DNA from: Alphaproteobacteria bacterium
GTDB lineage: Bacteria > Pseudomonadota > Alphaproteobacteria > Caulobacterales > Maricaulaceae
DNA: 64,000 nucleotides
Direction of reading: 5' to 3'
Assembly: GCA_018222865.1 (NCBI GenBank)
Contig: JAAEZM010000012.1
Coordinates: 18,361 to 82,360, forward strand
Below the pieces are notes generated by a model, which saw nothing but the letters and a program-made list of their open reading frames with translations, ran no database searches and was not told where the DNA came from. The translations under genes and the position numbers were made by a program. Of this stretch, positions 1 to 10,423 are shown piece after piece (the first letter of the stretch is position 1; each line of letters begins with the position of its first letter).

Positions 1-193
1 CGTGAAAATGGCCGCAATGCGGGCAGGAAAACGAGGCGTACTCGATCAGTTCGATCGGGGCATCCTCCGCGCCCAGCGCATAATCGCGATAAGGCACTGA
101 AACGTCCGCTTCAGGCGATTGGGCGCTGGCTGCGGCGGCTGGCATCAGCACAGCCGCGCACAGGATGAGAAGGGAACGCAGAAAACGGAGCAT
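1..193 (-). CDS. DsbA-family thiol-disulfide oxidoreductase, N-terminal part (cut by window edge)
   Basis: Only the first 64 codons lie in the window. The reading begins with a positively charged, hydrophobic signal peptide (about residues 1-24, ending in an ASA site). After a short linker it enters the start of a thioredoxin fold: a DAPIELIEYASF strand followed by the active-site motif CPHC (residues 57-60). This is the usual layout of periplasmic DsbA/DsbG-like oxidoreductases that form or isomerise disulfides. The start is 6 nt after the stop of the lipoprotein paralogue upstream on the same strand, so the two are probably one operon. The exact role (oxidase, isomerase or reductase) cannot be told from this part. 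Confidence 0.8.
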   Translation of the reverse strand, partial: MLRFLRSLLILCAAVLMPAAAASAQSPEADVSVPYRDYALGAEDAPIELIEYASFSCPHCGHFH

Positions 194-199
194 TGGCGG

Positions 200-916
200 T
201 TAGCCTGCTTGTGCGATCAGATGGTCGAGAATTGTGCGGAAGTTCTCTTCAGTGACCTGCGCAGGAACCGGCTCACCATCGACCAGGATGATCTCGCCGC
301 CCAGCGTATAGACAAACCCTTCGCCATTTGGATTGCGTTCGGCATCCAGCATCCGTCCATTGAAGAGGAAGCGCGGTGTGCCGGTAATGCCCGCTGCGCC
401 AGCGGCCTCGTGGTTGGCGAGGATTGCGGCGTTGATTTCCGGATCATTCAGGCAAGCATTGAACTCGGCTTCTGACAGGCCCATGGAACGGGCGATCGCG
501 AGATACTGTCCACGCGGTCCGCCCGCACCGCCAGCCGCGCGGAAGATCGCCTCCTGCTGCTGGAAGAGCAATCCGATCATGTCGAAATAGCGATCTTCCG
601 GGACACAATGCGCCAGGGTGAAGCCTGCGACGGCAAACTGGGTCGATCCCGTCAGCATTTCACGAAGCACGAACTGTACCTGACCGGTTTCGATGTAGTC
701 GCGATCAATCATCGGATACACATCATTGTGGAAGCTCGCGCAGTGACCACAGGCCACAGAGGAGTATTCGATCATCGTGATCGGCGCGTCGGGCGATCCC
801 TTTGTCCGGTCCGTCGACGATGCTTCGCTCAGCGAAGTGCCGGAGCCGCCGCAAGCGGCCAGAGCCAGGCTGGCAGACACGGCAAGGGCGGAAAAGATAC
901 GTCGTGACAGGCTCAT
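200..916 (-). CDS. DsbA-like thioredoxin-fold lipoprotein
   Basis: A 238-residue protein with a lipoprotein signal ending in the lipobox ALAAC (lipid-modified Cys22), so it is probably anchored in the cell envelope. A DsbA-type thioredoxin fold follows, with active-site CGHC near residues 56-59, an inserted helical segment, and the cis-proline region GTPRF. It should exchange disulfides in exported proteins. I chose the ATG at 916 because AGAGAGG lies 8 nt before it. An in-frame ATG at 922 would leave only 2 nt. It is followed 6 nt later by a second, soluble DsbA-like gene, so the pair may act together. Family assignment is firm; the substrate is unknown. Confidence 0.85.
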   Translation of the reverse strand: MSLSRRIFSALAVSASLALAACGGSGTSLSEASSTDRTKGSPDAPITMIEYSSVACGHCASFHNDVYPMIDRDYIETGQVQFVLREMLTGSTQFAVAGFTLAHCVPEDRYFDMIGLLFQQQEAIFRAAGGAGGPRGQYLAIARSMGLSEAEFNACLNDPEINAAILANHEAAGAAGITGTPRFLFNGRMLDAERNPNGEGFVYTLGGEIILVDGEPVPAQVTEENFRTILDHLIAQAG

Positions 917-935
917 CGCCATTTCCTCTCTAAGA

Positions 936-1466
936 TCAACTGGACCGCCGGGATTTTACACTGCGGTCGAACCGGTTCAGCGCAGACATTAACCGCGCCT
1001 CTGCGGTTTTCTCTACCCCTTCGCTCACTTGTGAAGAGGGTTGCAAATTGTTCAGCTTGGGATCGGTCGGTTTCATCGGCTGTCTCGCAGCCCCCTGGAC
1101 GATGCGCAAACGCGTCGGTCCGCCCGAACCCGTATAGGTCCGGATGCGTTCCAGGATACGGCGGCTTTCAGCCTGCAAAATCGCAGCAGCAGGACCACGC
1201 GCACGGATCACCAGCGTGCGCGCCGAGCCGTGTCTTTGCAGGGTTTCCGGCTGGCAGAAATTAGCCAGTCTTGAGCCGACAATATCGCTCCAATTCGCCC
1301 GTAACTGTTCAAGCCCAACACCAAAGCGCTTGGCCAGAGGCCGCAGGACACGTTCGGCCGCGAGCCCGGCAGCAGGGGCTCCGGCGCGCACGCGTCGTCC
1401 ACGGCGCTCCTCGAGATAGCGTCCGGCTGCGGTTTCCAGGCTTGACGGCGGCACAGGTCGTTTCAT
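936..1466 (-). CDS. DUF721 (DciA-like) protein
   Basis: A 176-residue protein with the DUF721 core in the middle (LAKRFGVGLEQLRANWSDIVG, then a KH-like part with LVIRARGPAAAILQAE). DUF721 includes DciA, which loads the replicative helicase in many bacteria lacking DnaC. Alphaproteobacterial members are usually annotated only as DUF721, so helicase loading is an inference. The N-terminal tail is basic (RYLEERRGRR) and the C-terminal tail is low-complexity. The ATG at 1466 starts MKRPVPPSS; the open frame continues upstream but those residues overlap mutY and look non-coding. It lies divergently from mutY with 46 nt between starts, and 13 nt upstream of the DsbA-like lipoprotein gene on the same strand. 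Confidence 0.75.
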   Translation of the reverse strand: MKRPVPPSSLETAAGRYLEERRGRRVRAGAPAAGLAAERVLRPLAKRFGVGLEQLRANWSDIVGSRLANFCQPETLQRHGSARTLVIRARGPAAAILQAESRRILERIRTYTGSGGPTRLRIVQGAARQPMKPTDPKLNNLQPSSQVSEGVEKTAEARLMSALNRFDRSVKSRRSS

Positions 1467-1512
1467 GTGCCAGACAATTGCCTCTGCGCGCGGGATCGGC
1501 AAGGTGAGAGAG

Positions 1513-2577
1513 ATGATGAAAGCGGAAAAAACGCATAGGCTCCGGGCGCAATTGCTCGATTGGTATGATGCGCAGGGGCGCAGCCTGCCGTGGCGTATCA
1601 GGCCGGAAGACCGTGCTGCAGGCCGCAAGGCTGATCCCTATGCGGTCTGGCTGTCGGAAATCATGCTGCAGCAGACAACGGTGCCGCACGCCACACCCTA
1701 TTGGTTCCGCTTTCTTGAGCTTTGGCCGACAGTCCATGATCTGGCGAATGCCGACCGCGAAGCGGTGATGCGTGAATGGGCAGGGCTCGGTTATTACGCG
1801 CGAGCGCGCAATCTGCATGCCTGCGCGAAAGTGGTGAGCCATGACCGGCAGGGGGTATTCCCTCACTCCCTGAGCGATTTGCAGGCTTTGCCCGGCATTG
1901 GCGAATACACAGCAAATGCGATCCGGGCCGCGGCCTTTGATCTTCCGGCCAGCGTTGTGGACGGGAATGTCGAGCGGGTGATTACCCGGCTCAAGCGCGT
2001 GCAAGAGGCCTTGCCCAAAGCGAAGGCTGAGATCAAGGCGCTCGCGGGCCTGATCGCAGACCCGGATCGGTCATGCGATTACGCGCAGGCGATTATGGAC
2101 CTTGGCGCGACAGTGTGTACGCCGAAAACGCCAAACTGCCTGCTTTGCCCCTGGGCAAGCGATTGCGAGGCCCGGCGAGAAGGAGACATTCTGCTCTATC
2201 CCAAGAAGGAAAAGAAAAAGCCCAAACCTGTGCGCAGGGGGACAGCATGGTTGGTCCGGCGCGATGGTCATGTATGGCTGCGCACTCGACCGGATCAGGG
2301 CCTGCTGGGCGGGATGCGGGAAGTGCCCTCCACACCCTGGCAGGAAGAAGTGCAGAGCGAAGTCTTGCCGCCGTTTGAAGCGCTTTGGAGGGGCCATGGT
2401 GAGATCAAGCATGTCTTCACGCATTTTGAGCTGCGCCTCGATGTCCGCGAAGCTTACGCCATGATCGACTGGGAGCCTGAGGACGGCGATTGGGTCGCCG
2501 AAACAGCTCTCGCAGAGGAAGCGCTGCCAAGCGTGATGCGCAAAGTGCTCAAGCAGGCTTCGCTGAAGGCTAAATGA
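1513..2577 (+). CDS. mutY: A/G-specific adenine DNA glycosylase MutY
   Basis: MutY removes adenine mispaired with 8-oxoguanine. The 354-residue protein shows the expected order: the catalytic N-terminal segment with EIMLQQTTVPHATPYW, the helix-hairpin-helix LPGIGEYTANAI followed by the catalytic Asp in VVDGNVERV, the [4Fe-4S] cluster loop C-X6-C-X2-C-X5-C, and a C-terminal NUDIX-like domain with LLGGMREVP for 8-oxoG recognition. The start is the ATG at 1513 (or the adjacent one at 1516), preceded by GGTGAGAGAG; the frame is open upstream to 1465. Its 3' end overlaps the convergent histidine kinase gene by 8 nt. Nothing is missing from the family's normal set. Confidence 0.95.
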   Translation: MMKAEKTHRLRAQLLDWYDAQGRSLPWRIRPEDRAAGRKADPYAVWLSEIMLQQTTVPHATPYWFRFLELWPTVHDLANADREAVMREWAGLGYYARARNLHACAKVVSHDRQGVFPHSLSDLQALPGIGEYTANAIRAAAFDLPASVVDGNVERVITRLKRVQEALPKAKAEIKALAGLIADPDRSCDYAQAIMDLGATVCTPKTPNCLLCPWASDCEARREGDILLYPKKEKKKPKPVRRGTAWLVRRDGHVWLRTRPDQGLLGGMREVPSTPWQEEVQSEVLPPFEALWRGHGEIKHVFTHFELRLDVREAYAMIDWEPEDGDWVAETALAEEALPSVMRKVLKQASLKAK

Positions 2578-5119
2578 TCAGCGCGTCGCGTTCGCCAGAA
2601 CGAATTTCCACGGCCTGCTTCATGGCCTCGAATAAAGCCAGCGGGGTCAGTGGTTTGCTCGCGAAGGCATCCATGCCGATATCGAAACAGGCGCGCGCAT
2701 CATCTTCACCGGCATTGGCCGTCAAAGCGACGATTGGCAAGGTCGCATAATTCGCCTCCGCCTCGCGTATCGCTGTTGTAGCCTCGAATCCGCCCATCAC
2801 GGGCATGCGCACATCCATCAATACAAGATCAACGGGCTCGGTCTTGAGTTTATCGAGCGCGATCTGGCCGTTCTCAGCCTCAATCACCGTGTCGGTGAGT
2901 GGTTTCAGGAAGGCTTTAGCGACCTGACGATTGATTGCGTTATCCTCCACCAAGAGGATGTTGAGATTGCGCAGAAGGGCAAACTCCTCGCGCCCGGCCA
3001 GCTCGGCCGGTGTCGCTGTTGCATGGGTCGTGTCTTCGCGTTCCACAGAGGCCATATCGAATTCAAGTGTGAAGACCGAGCCGTCTCCCTCGCTTGATAC
3101 AACCGCGATCTGACCTTTCATCAATTCTGCCAGGCTGCGACTGATATAGAGGCCCAGTCCGGTACCGCCGAAGCGTGTTGCGGTATCGGAGTCCGCCTGG
3201 GTGAATGGTGTGAACAGGCGGGCCTGAACATCGTCGCTCATTCCAATGCCTGTATCGCGCACATCAATGCGGACCCGGTGGCGCTTTCCTTCGGCCCGAG
3301 CGCTGGCGCTCAGATATACGCCACCTTCACTGGTGAATTTCAGCGCATTGGAGATGAGATTGGAGAGAATTTGGCGCAGACGCAGCGCGTCGATCAGCCC
3401 CCAGGTCGGCAGGCTGTCATCCATTCGCAGCGTGAACTCAATTCCCGCGGCCCGTGCCTGTTCCTCAAAGAGCGCGTGTGTCTCTTCGAGGAGTTCACGA
3501 ATATTGCCGGCCTTGAGGGCCAGTTCGAGGCGTCCGGCCTCGATCTTGGACATGTCGAGAATGTCGTTGAGCAGCAGGGTGAGGGTCTCGCCCGACGTCT
3601 TGATCATGCGCGCGAGAGATTTGGTTTTCTCGTCGGGAAGCTCGTTCTCCATCGCCTGCGCAAGCCCGTAAATACCATTTAGCGGGGTGCGCAATTCATG
3701 GCTCATATTTGACAGGAATTCGCTTTTGACCCGGTTCGCCTTTTCAAGGGCTTCTGTGCGCTCGGCGACCCGGCATTCCAGCTCTTCCAGATTGCGTTCA
3801 TTGAGCGCTTGCTGGTGTTCCAGGGTGCGGGCGAGAGCGCCGATCTCGCCGTCCTCGTCGCGAAGGTCGGCAAGTTGGGCGGAGCCCGCTGAAGTCTCTC
3901 TATCCCCGCCAAAACCGCGAGCGAGACGCTGGATCGGTTTGATAACCTGACCAAAAATCAGAGCGTAAAGTACAAGTGCCTGCAAGGCGATGCCGATCGC
4001 TCCGAACCCCATGATGATCGCGGCATCACGCCACGCCTCACGCGTCAGATTGCTTTGATCGACAAGGGTGGCGAAATGCCAGCCGGGCCCCTCCAGATAA
4101 TCGAAGGCCACAACCCATTGATTGTCCGTGGATGTGACGACACCGTCCTGACCAAGCCGACCAGAGGCGGTCATGCTTTCAAAGACGTTTTCGATACCCA
4201 GGGTTTGTGTGACTTCATCGACGCGGTCCTGGGTGACATCGCCGTCGAACATGGCGGAATGCGCCAAGAGATCGCCTGTTTCGCCCAGAAATACCCGGTG
4301 AACCCCGTCCTCGCGCGTCGCCAAAGCCTCAGCAAACCAATTGCTGATCTGCAGCGTGGTGCCAAGCGCACCGACATGCTCACCATTCATGCGCACCGGC
4401 GTAAAACAGCCTGTTGTCAGCGCTTCGCGCGTCTGGACGGAGACGAGCTGGCTGAGCTCTGCGCAGATGAAGCGTCCCTGTGGATTATTCTCCGGCAGCA
4501 CAAGCTGAGCGAAATCGGAGGCTGACAGATTGAATTCCGCCGGATCGGCCTCATAGCGATAGAACATCATCTGGTCTTCGCGTTGAGCTGCGGAGATGAT
4601 CAACTCATTGTCCGGTGAGAAAAAATAGATGTTCTGGACTTCGCCGCCGAGCATTTCCCCGCCCCGGTCGACAACGCTATAGGCCGCGACCAGCAGTCGC
4701 CGGCGTTCAGCATCGGCGGGCGTAGCGGGGGCCATATAGGCTGCAACGCCGCGGTGATAATCGCCTTGCGGGTCAATGAAACCGTCGAACATTCTGTCCG
4801 TTGAACGTCGCGAGCCATCCCCACGCTGCGGGAATAGCGTTTCAAATTCGCGATCGGCATCGACTTGGGACAAGCGCTCAAGGCGCTCCTCCAGCCCGGT
4901 AAGCGCCATGGCGTGAGCGGTCGAGATCTCTTCGAATAGTCCGCGCACGCGCTCGGTGCGCTCCATCATGAAGCTTTCAAGCCCCTGGATCTGGCGCTCC
5001 CGCAAGGTCTGCAAGGAGGAGTAGGTCGCAGCCAGGGTCGCAACGAGCGAGATCGTCAATGCCGTCACCAACTGGGCGGTGAGGATGCGCCAGGTAATGG
5101 AACGGCGGAAGATCTTCAT
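2570..5119 (-). CDS. Membrane hybrid sensor histidine kinase with receiver domain
   Basis: An 849-residue inner-membrane hybrid kinase. A transmembrane helix (about 8-30) and a second one (about 363-390) bracket a periplasmic sensor of roughly 330 residues. A HAMP-like linker and coiled coil follow, then the HisKA box with SNMSHELRTPLNG (His near 473), a HATPase_c domain (N box NLISNALKF, G boxes DTGIGM and GGTGLGLYIS), and a C-terminal receiver with the phospho-acceptor in LVLMDVRMP (Asp near 768) and the KPL lysine. No output domain is present, so the phosphoryl group probably passes on to a separate phosphotransfer or response regulator protein, and none is encoded next to it. The ligand is unknown. 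Confidence 0.9.
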   Translation of the reverse strand: MKIFRRSITWRILTAQLVTALTISLVATLAATYSSLQTLRERQIQGLESFMMERTERVRGLFEEISTAHAMALTGLEERLERLSQVDADREFETLFPQRGDGSRRSTDRMFDGFIDPQGDYHRGVAAYMAPATPADAERRRLLVAAYSVVDRGGEMLGGEVQNIYFFSPDNELIISAAQREDQMMFYRYEADPAEFNLSASDFAQLVLPENNPQGRFICAELSQLVSVQTREALTTGCFTPVRMNGEHVGALGTTLQISNWFAEALATREDGVHRVFLGETGDLLAHSAMFDGDVTQDRVDEVTQTLGIENVFESMTASGRLGQDGVVTSTDNQWVVAFDYLEGPGWHFATLVDQSNLTREAWRDAAIIMGFGAIGIALQALVLYALIFGQVIKPIQRLARGFGGDRETSAGSAQLADLRDEDGEIGALARTLEHQQALNERNLEELECRVAERTEALEKANRVKSEFLSNMSHELRTPLNGIYGLAQAMENELPDEKTKSLARMIKTSGETLTLLLNDILDMSKIEAGRLELALKAGNIRELLEETHALFEEQARAAGIEFTLRMDDSLPTWGLIDALRLRQILSNLISNALKFTSEGGVYLSASARAEGKRHRVRIDVRDTGIGMSDDVQARLFTPFTQADSDTATRFGGTGLGLYISRSLAELMKGQIAVVSSEGDGSVFTLEFDMASVEREDTTHATATPAELAGREEFALLRNLNILLVEDNAINRQVAKAFLKPLTDTVIEAENGQIALDKLKTEPVDLVLMDVRMPVMGGFEATTAIREAEANYATLPIVALTANAGEDDARACFDIGMDAFASKPLTPLALFEAMKQAVEIRSGERDALII

Positions 5120-5164
5120 GACGTGTCGCTTGTCCGATCTCTGCTTGGCTGGACCGCTATGCGG

Positions 5165-6321
<1,157 letters not shown>

Positions 6322-6337
<16 letters not shown>

Positions 6338-6933
6338 GCATCTCCGCTGTGCCGCGATTCGGCCGCAAGGCGAACCGGGGCGTAGCTAAAACGATGAATG
6401 GGACAGGGGCCAAGGCGCTCCAGAGCCGCACGGTGGGCCGGGCTGGGATAGCCCTTATGTCCTGCAAACCCATAGCCGGGATAGCGCTGATCGGCCTCCT
6501 GCATCAATTGATCCCGAAGCGTTTTTGCGATGATGGAGGCCGCGGAGATTGCCGCGATCTTCTGGTCGCCCTTCACAATGGCTTCCGCCGGGGCCGGCAG
6601 ATCCTCTGGCAGGCGATTGCCATCAATCAGGATCTGCTCTGGTCGTTGGGGCAGGTTGAGGACAGCCCGGCGCATGGCCGTCATCGTTGCATGGAGAATA
6701 TTCAGCCGGTCGATCTCTGCGGGCTCGGCGATGCCGATGCCCACGAGTGCAACGCGCCGGATCTCCAGCGCGAGTGCGCAGCGGCGCTTTTCGCTGAGTG
6801 TTTTGGAGTCCGCCAGTCCAGGGAGTGGATCGCCGGACGGCAATATCACGGCGGCTGCGGTGACCGGGCCGGCAAGTGGGCCACGGCCGGCCTCATCGAC
6901 ACCCGCGATGCGGGCGGTAGCAAGAAAGTGCAT
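6322..6933 (-). CDS. rnhB: Ribonuclease HII
   Basis: A 203-residue RNase HII, which cleaves the RNA strand of RNA-DNA hybrids and starts removal of misincorporated ribonucleotides. The N-terminal catalytic motif [14 protein letters not shown] carries the Asp-Glu pair, followed by [12 protein letters not shown] and the later Asp in ILIDGN plus [17 protein letters not shown]. Length is normal. It is on the same strand as ccrM with 77 nt between them; rnhB next to ccrM is a recurring arrangement in Caulobacter-type genomes. The start at 6933 lies 70 nt from the divergent GGDEF-EAL gene. Confidence 0.95.
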
Positions 6934-7003
6934 CGCGTTAAGCTAAAATCCGTTTTTTCGTGTCAGCTTGGTCTCCAAGTGGTGGATGGGCTGAGTCTAG
7001 GCC

Positions 7004-9415
7004 GTGTTGGAAGTACTGAGTAATCTGTTGGCGGCGCATAACCCCTGGCTGGTTATGGTTGCCGGTGTCGTTGCGATCGTGTCGACTTTCTCCATGGTCG
7101 TCGCTGCGCGGCGGGCCATGGAGGTGCCCAAGGGCAAGAGCGGCTGGGTAGCAGCGTCTGCGCTGGTATCTGCCTCCGGCACATGGGTCGTCGGCGTCGT
7201 TCTGCTCTTGGCGTTTCAGCCTACGGTCGAAGTCAGCATCGACTTCGCGGCGGCCTTCCTCTCCTTGGGCATGTTGGGATTTGTTGCCTTCAGTGGCACG
7301 AATTATCTGGTGCGCAATGAAAGGCGGCCTGCCATCTTCCTGGCTGGCAGCCTGATCGCGCTGGGACTGTTTATCGCCAAAGTCTTGCTGCTGACCTCTC
7401 TGCGCGGCCCTGAAGGCGCAGAATGGGATGGTGATCGTCTGAGCCTGGCCCTGGCCTTCGGCGCGCCGTTCATTGTTCTGGCGATCTACGTCATGGCTAC
7501 CGTCAAGCGCGAGTGGGGTGGTGTCCTGGCTGCTGTAAGCCATGTGACGGGCAATATGGTTTTCCATGTGATCGCCCTGACCAGCTTTATGCTGCCGGAG
7601 ACATATGAGATGACGGCGAAAGCGTCAGGCTCGTCTCCGCTGATCGCTGTGAGCCTGATCCTGGGCCTGGTGCCGCTTCTCGCCCTGACTTTGGGCGCTG
7701 TTTATTTCGACCGATATATCGGCCAGCGCCGCAAGGCTGAAGAAGAACGCACGAAGGCCCTGGTGAATGCCACAACGGAAGGGCTTGTGCTGCTGCAGCA
7801 AGGCCAGATCCTTGAGTTGAATGACCGGTTCGTCGATCTGGTTGGCCTCAAGCGCAGCGATCTCATCTCAGCGCCTTTGTGCAAAATTGCCCAGGATACG
7901 GATTCTGTCGCCGCCATCCGTACAATTGAAGTCGGCGAGACGCGTACTTGCCGCATTCGCTCGATGACGGGCCCCTTTATCACCGCACAGATAACCGCGA
8001 GTGAGGTGGATTATCTGGGCGAACCGGCGCGCCTGCTCGCCTTCCGCGATATCTCCTCTGAAGAACGTGCGCGCTCTCGCATCATGCATATGGCGCATCA
8101 TGACGCGCTGACGGGATTGCCCAACAGGCTCTGCTTCCGTGAAAAACTGGATGAGGCGCTCGCTGAAGCCTGGCGTGAGCATACGCTTGTGGCGCTGATG
8201 TTCTTCGACCTCGACCGGTTCAAGGAAGTCAATGATGTGCACGGGCATGCGACCGGCGATGATCTCCTGGTCGCTGTTGCCGAGCGCATGCTTGATGCAC
8301 TACCAAAACACGCGATAGCCGCGCGCCTGAGTGGTGATGAGTTTGCGGTTATCCTGCCGGATATCGATAGCCGACTCGACGCAGTGACGGTCGCAGAGCG
8401 GGTTGTCGATAATGTCGGCTCGCCGCTTACCCTCGGCACGGTCCATCTCAACGTATCAGCATCCGGTGGTGTCACGGTTTTCCCGCTGGATGGCGAGGAT
8501 AAGGACCGGTTGATGAACCAGGCAGACCTGGCGCTCTACAAGGCGAAAAACCAGGGCCGTAACTGTGTTTGCGATTTTGATCCGGAAATGGGTCGACAGA
8601 TGCAGGAGCGCCGCGAGCTGGAAGATGATCTGGCTATGGCGATTGAAGATGATCTGCTGGATCTGCACTTCCAGCCCCAGGCCATGCTGGGCACTGGTGA
8701 GATTGTCGGTTTTGAAGCGCTTGTTCGCTGGAATGATGAAAAGCGCGGCTTTGTCTCGCCTGCTGAATTCGTCCAGCTTGCCGAAGAGACGGGCCAGATC
8801 CTCAAACTGGGTCGCTGGGTGATTGAAAAAGCCTGCCGGGAGGCCGTCAGCTGGCCGGAAAAAACACGCATATCGGTCAATGTATCGCCGGCGCAATTCC
8901 GCCAGGGCAATATTATCCTGACGATTGAGCGGGCCTTGAAAAGCACGGGGCTTGATCCGCGTCGGCTGGAAATCGAAATTACCGAGGGTGTGCTGATCGA
9001 TGATGAATCGCGCGCGCTGACCTTGCTGCGGCGGCTGAAGGATATCGGCGTCGGGCTTGCGATCGATGATTTTGGTACTGGCTACGCCTCACTCAATTAT
9101 TTGCGCGCCTTCCCCTTCGACAAGATCAAGATCGACCGCGCTTTCATGTCTGGCCTGCAAAACCAGCCGGAAGCCCAGATTATCGTCCATTCGACTATCG
9201 ATCTGGCTCATCAGCTGGGTATGGGCGTGGTGGTCGAAGGCATTGAAGAGCTCGACGAGCTGCGCGCGCTCGGCGAACAGCCCGATGTGGTGTTGCAGGG
9301 TTATCTTCTGTCCAGGCCGATTACCCGCGGTCAGATACCAGGTTTCCTCTCTGATACACCTGAATTCTTTGACCAATTACGGGAGCTTTGCCCCAATCTG
9401 CGCAAGGCTGGCTAG
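7004..9415 (+). CDS. Membrane PAS-GGDEF-EAL cyclic-di-GMP protein
   Basis: An 803-residue cyclic-di-GMP turnover protein. The first about 240 residues contain seven hydrophobic segments, resembling an MHYT-type or similar membrane sensor. A PAS domain follows (about 250-355, starting TKALVNATTEGLVLLQQ). The GGDEF domain (about 365-525) has the signature SGDEF near 443, which is compatible with cyclase activity. The EAL domain (about 540-795) has GFEALVRW near 571 and the metal and catalytic residues in EITEG, DDFGTGYASL and KIDRAF. It may make and/or degrade cyclic-di-GMP; both active sites look intact. The start is a GTG. The 3' end overlaps the convergent lipoprotein gene by 4 nt. Confidence 0.92.
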   Translation: MLEVLSNLLAAHNPWLVMVAGVVAIVSTFSMVVAARRAMEVPKGKSGWVAASALVSASGTWVVGVVLLLAFQPTVEVSIDFAAAFLSLGMLGFVAFSGTNYLVRNERRPAIFLAGSLIALGLFIAKVLLLTSLRGPEGAEWDGDRLSLALAFGAPFIVLAIYVMATVKREWGGVLAAVSHVTGNMVFHVIALTSFMLPETYEMTAKASGSSPLIAVSLILGLVPLLALTLGAVYFDRYIGQRRKAEEERTKALVNATTEGLVLLQQGQILELNDRFVDLVGLKRSDLISAPLCKIAQDTDSVAAIRTIEVGETRTCRIRSMTGPFITAQITASEVDYLGEPARLLAFRDISSEERARSRIMHMAHHDALTGLPNRLCFREKLDEALAEAWREHTLVALMFFDLDRFKEVNDVHGHATGDDLLVAVAERMLDALPKHAIAARLSGDEFAVILPDIDSRLDAVTVAERVVDNVGSPLTLGTVHLNVSASGGVTVFPLDGEDKDRLMNQADLALYKAKNQGRNCVCDFDPEMGRQMQERRELEDDLAMAIEDDLLDLHFQPQAMLGTGEIVGFEALVRWNDEKRGFVSPAEFVQLAEETGQILKLGRWVIEKACREAVSWPEKTRISVNVSPAQFRQGNIILTIERALKSTGLDPRRLEIEITEGVLIDDESRALTLLRRLKDIGVGLAIDDFGTGYASLNYLRAFPFDKIKIDRAFMSGLQNQPEAQIIVHSTIDLAHQLGMGVVVEGIEELDELRALGEQPDVVLQGYLLSRPITRGQIPGFLSDTPEFFDQLRELCPNLRKAG

Positions 9416-10329
9416 TCCGCCGTCTCATCCGCATTGGCCGCCGGCAAGGCGAGTGGCGTCGTGCGCAACTCAATGCTCCCGCTCGCCAGCTTGATCAGGA
9501 ACCATAGCGCGCCAAGCGGCAATCCAATGGTGATAATCCAGGGGGCGTAATCGCCGGACTTGGCAAGCTGGAGGCCGAAAGGCACCCACTGCACGAGGTC
9601 GAAATGCCAGACGCCGTCAATGCTCTCCAGCGTCGGGGCGAGGATGTTGAAGTCCCGAGATGCCCAGTTGAAGGCAAAGGTCGGGCTGGTGGCGAGGATG
9701 ACGACCAGCCAGATCAGACGTCGGCGCAACTGGCGTGCGCGTGAAACCCAGACCGCCAGGGCGATCAATAATAGGAGCGGCGATGCGATTGCCAGCCCCC
9801 GGACAATCTGTCGTGTTGTGCCCAATTGTGATTGCGGCTGCCATTGCGCGGCATCGAGCAGGCTGGAGTTCAGATTGATGGCACGTAGAGACGCCGCCCC
9901 GTCAGCGACCCCAGTCATCGTCAGATAGACCGGGCCATAGCCCTCATAGTTGAAAACATATTCGACTTGCAGGGTGAGCCTGTCGGCGCGACCGGATTGT
10001 TGCTCGAGATTGGTCTGATAGCCGACAATATCGATGGTTTCCGGAGCGCGGCTCGGGAAGTTGCTGAAAAAGGTGTCGAAGTCTCGTTGTATCGTGGGGG
10101 ATACAAGGCTGGGTGCGAGGAAGCGGATCAGGGTCTCGCGGTCCTGGGCACGTACGGAGCCGAGCACGCCCTGTACGAAATCGCGCTCGCGATGATGGTC
10201 TTCGAATCTCGCCTGCGCGCGAATTTCGATTTGCTCAGTCGTCAAGCCGCGTTCATAGGGATTCAGCTTGGCCGAACAGGCTGAAAGCAGCACTGCCAAG
10301 GATATGACGAAAAAGGCCTGAAATCGCAT
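9412..10329 (-). CDS. Predicted membrane lipoprotein of unknown function
   Basis: I do not recognise this 305-residue protein. It begins with a lipoprotein signal ending LLSAC (Cys about 18). An exported region of about 150 residues follows, with no motif I know. Further hydrophobic segments come after it (around IASPLLLLIALAVWV, LIWLVVILATSPTFAF and WIITIGLPLGALWFLI), so the C-terminal half sits in the membrane. A lipobox combined with several later membrane spans is unusual. The ATG at 10329 is preceded by GGGGTGGG; an upstream GTG-type start at 10344 would add 5 residues. It is followed convergently by the GGDEF-EAL gene with a 4-nt overlap. Confidence 0.65.
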   Translation of the reverse strand: MRFQAFFVISLAVLLSACSAKLNPYERGLTTEQIEIRAQARFEDHHRERDFVQGVLGSVRAQDRETLIRFLAPSLVSPTIQRDFDTFFSNFPSRAPETIDIVGYQTNLEQQSGRADRLTLQVEYVFNYEGYGPVYLTMTGVADGAASLRAINLNSSLLDAAQWQPQSQLGTTRQIVRGLAIASPLLLLIALAVWVSRARQLRRRLIWLVVILATSPTFAFNWASRDFNILAPTLESIDGVWHFDLVQWVPFGLQLAKSGDYAPWIITIGLPLGALWFLIKLASGSIELRTTPLALPAANADETAD

Positions 10330-10423
10330 CTGTACCCACCCCAATCTGGCGATCTAGGCATGGGCTTATGCGGCTTGCAACCGGATTCGCTTTCAAGCGG
10401 TGTGATCGCGCGTGAGGGGTAAA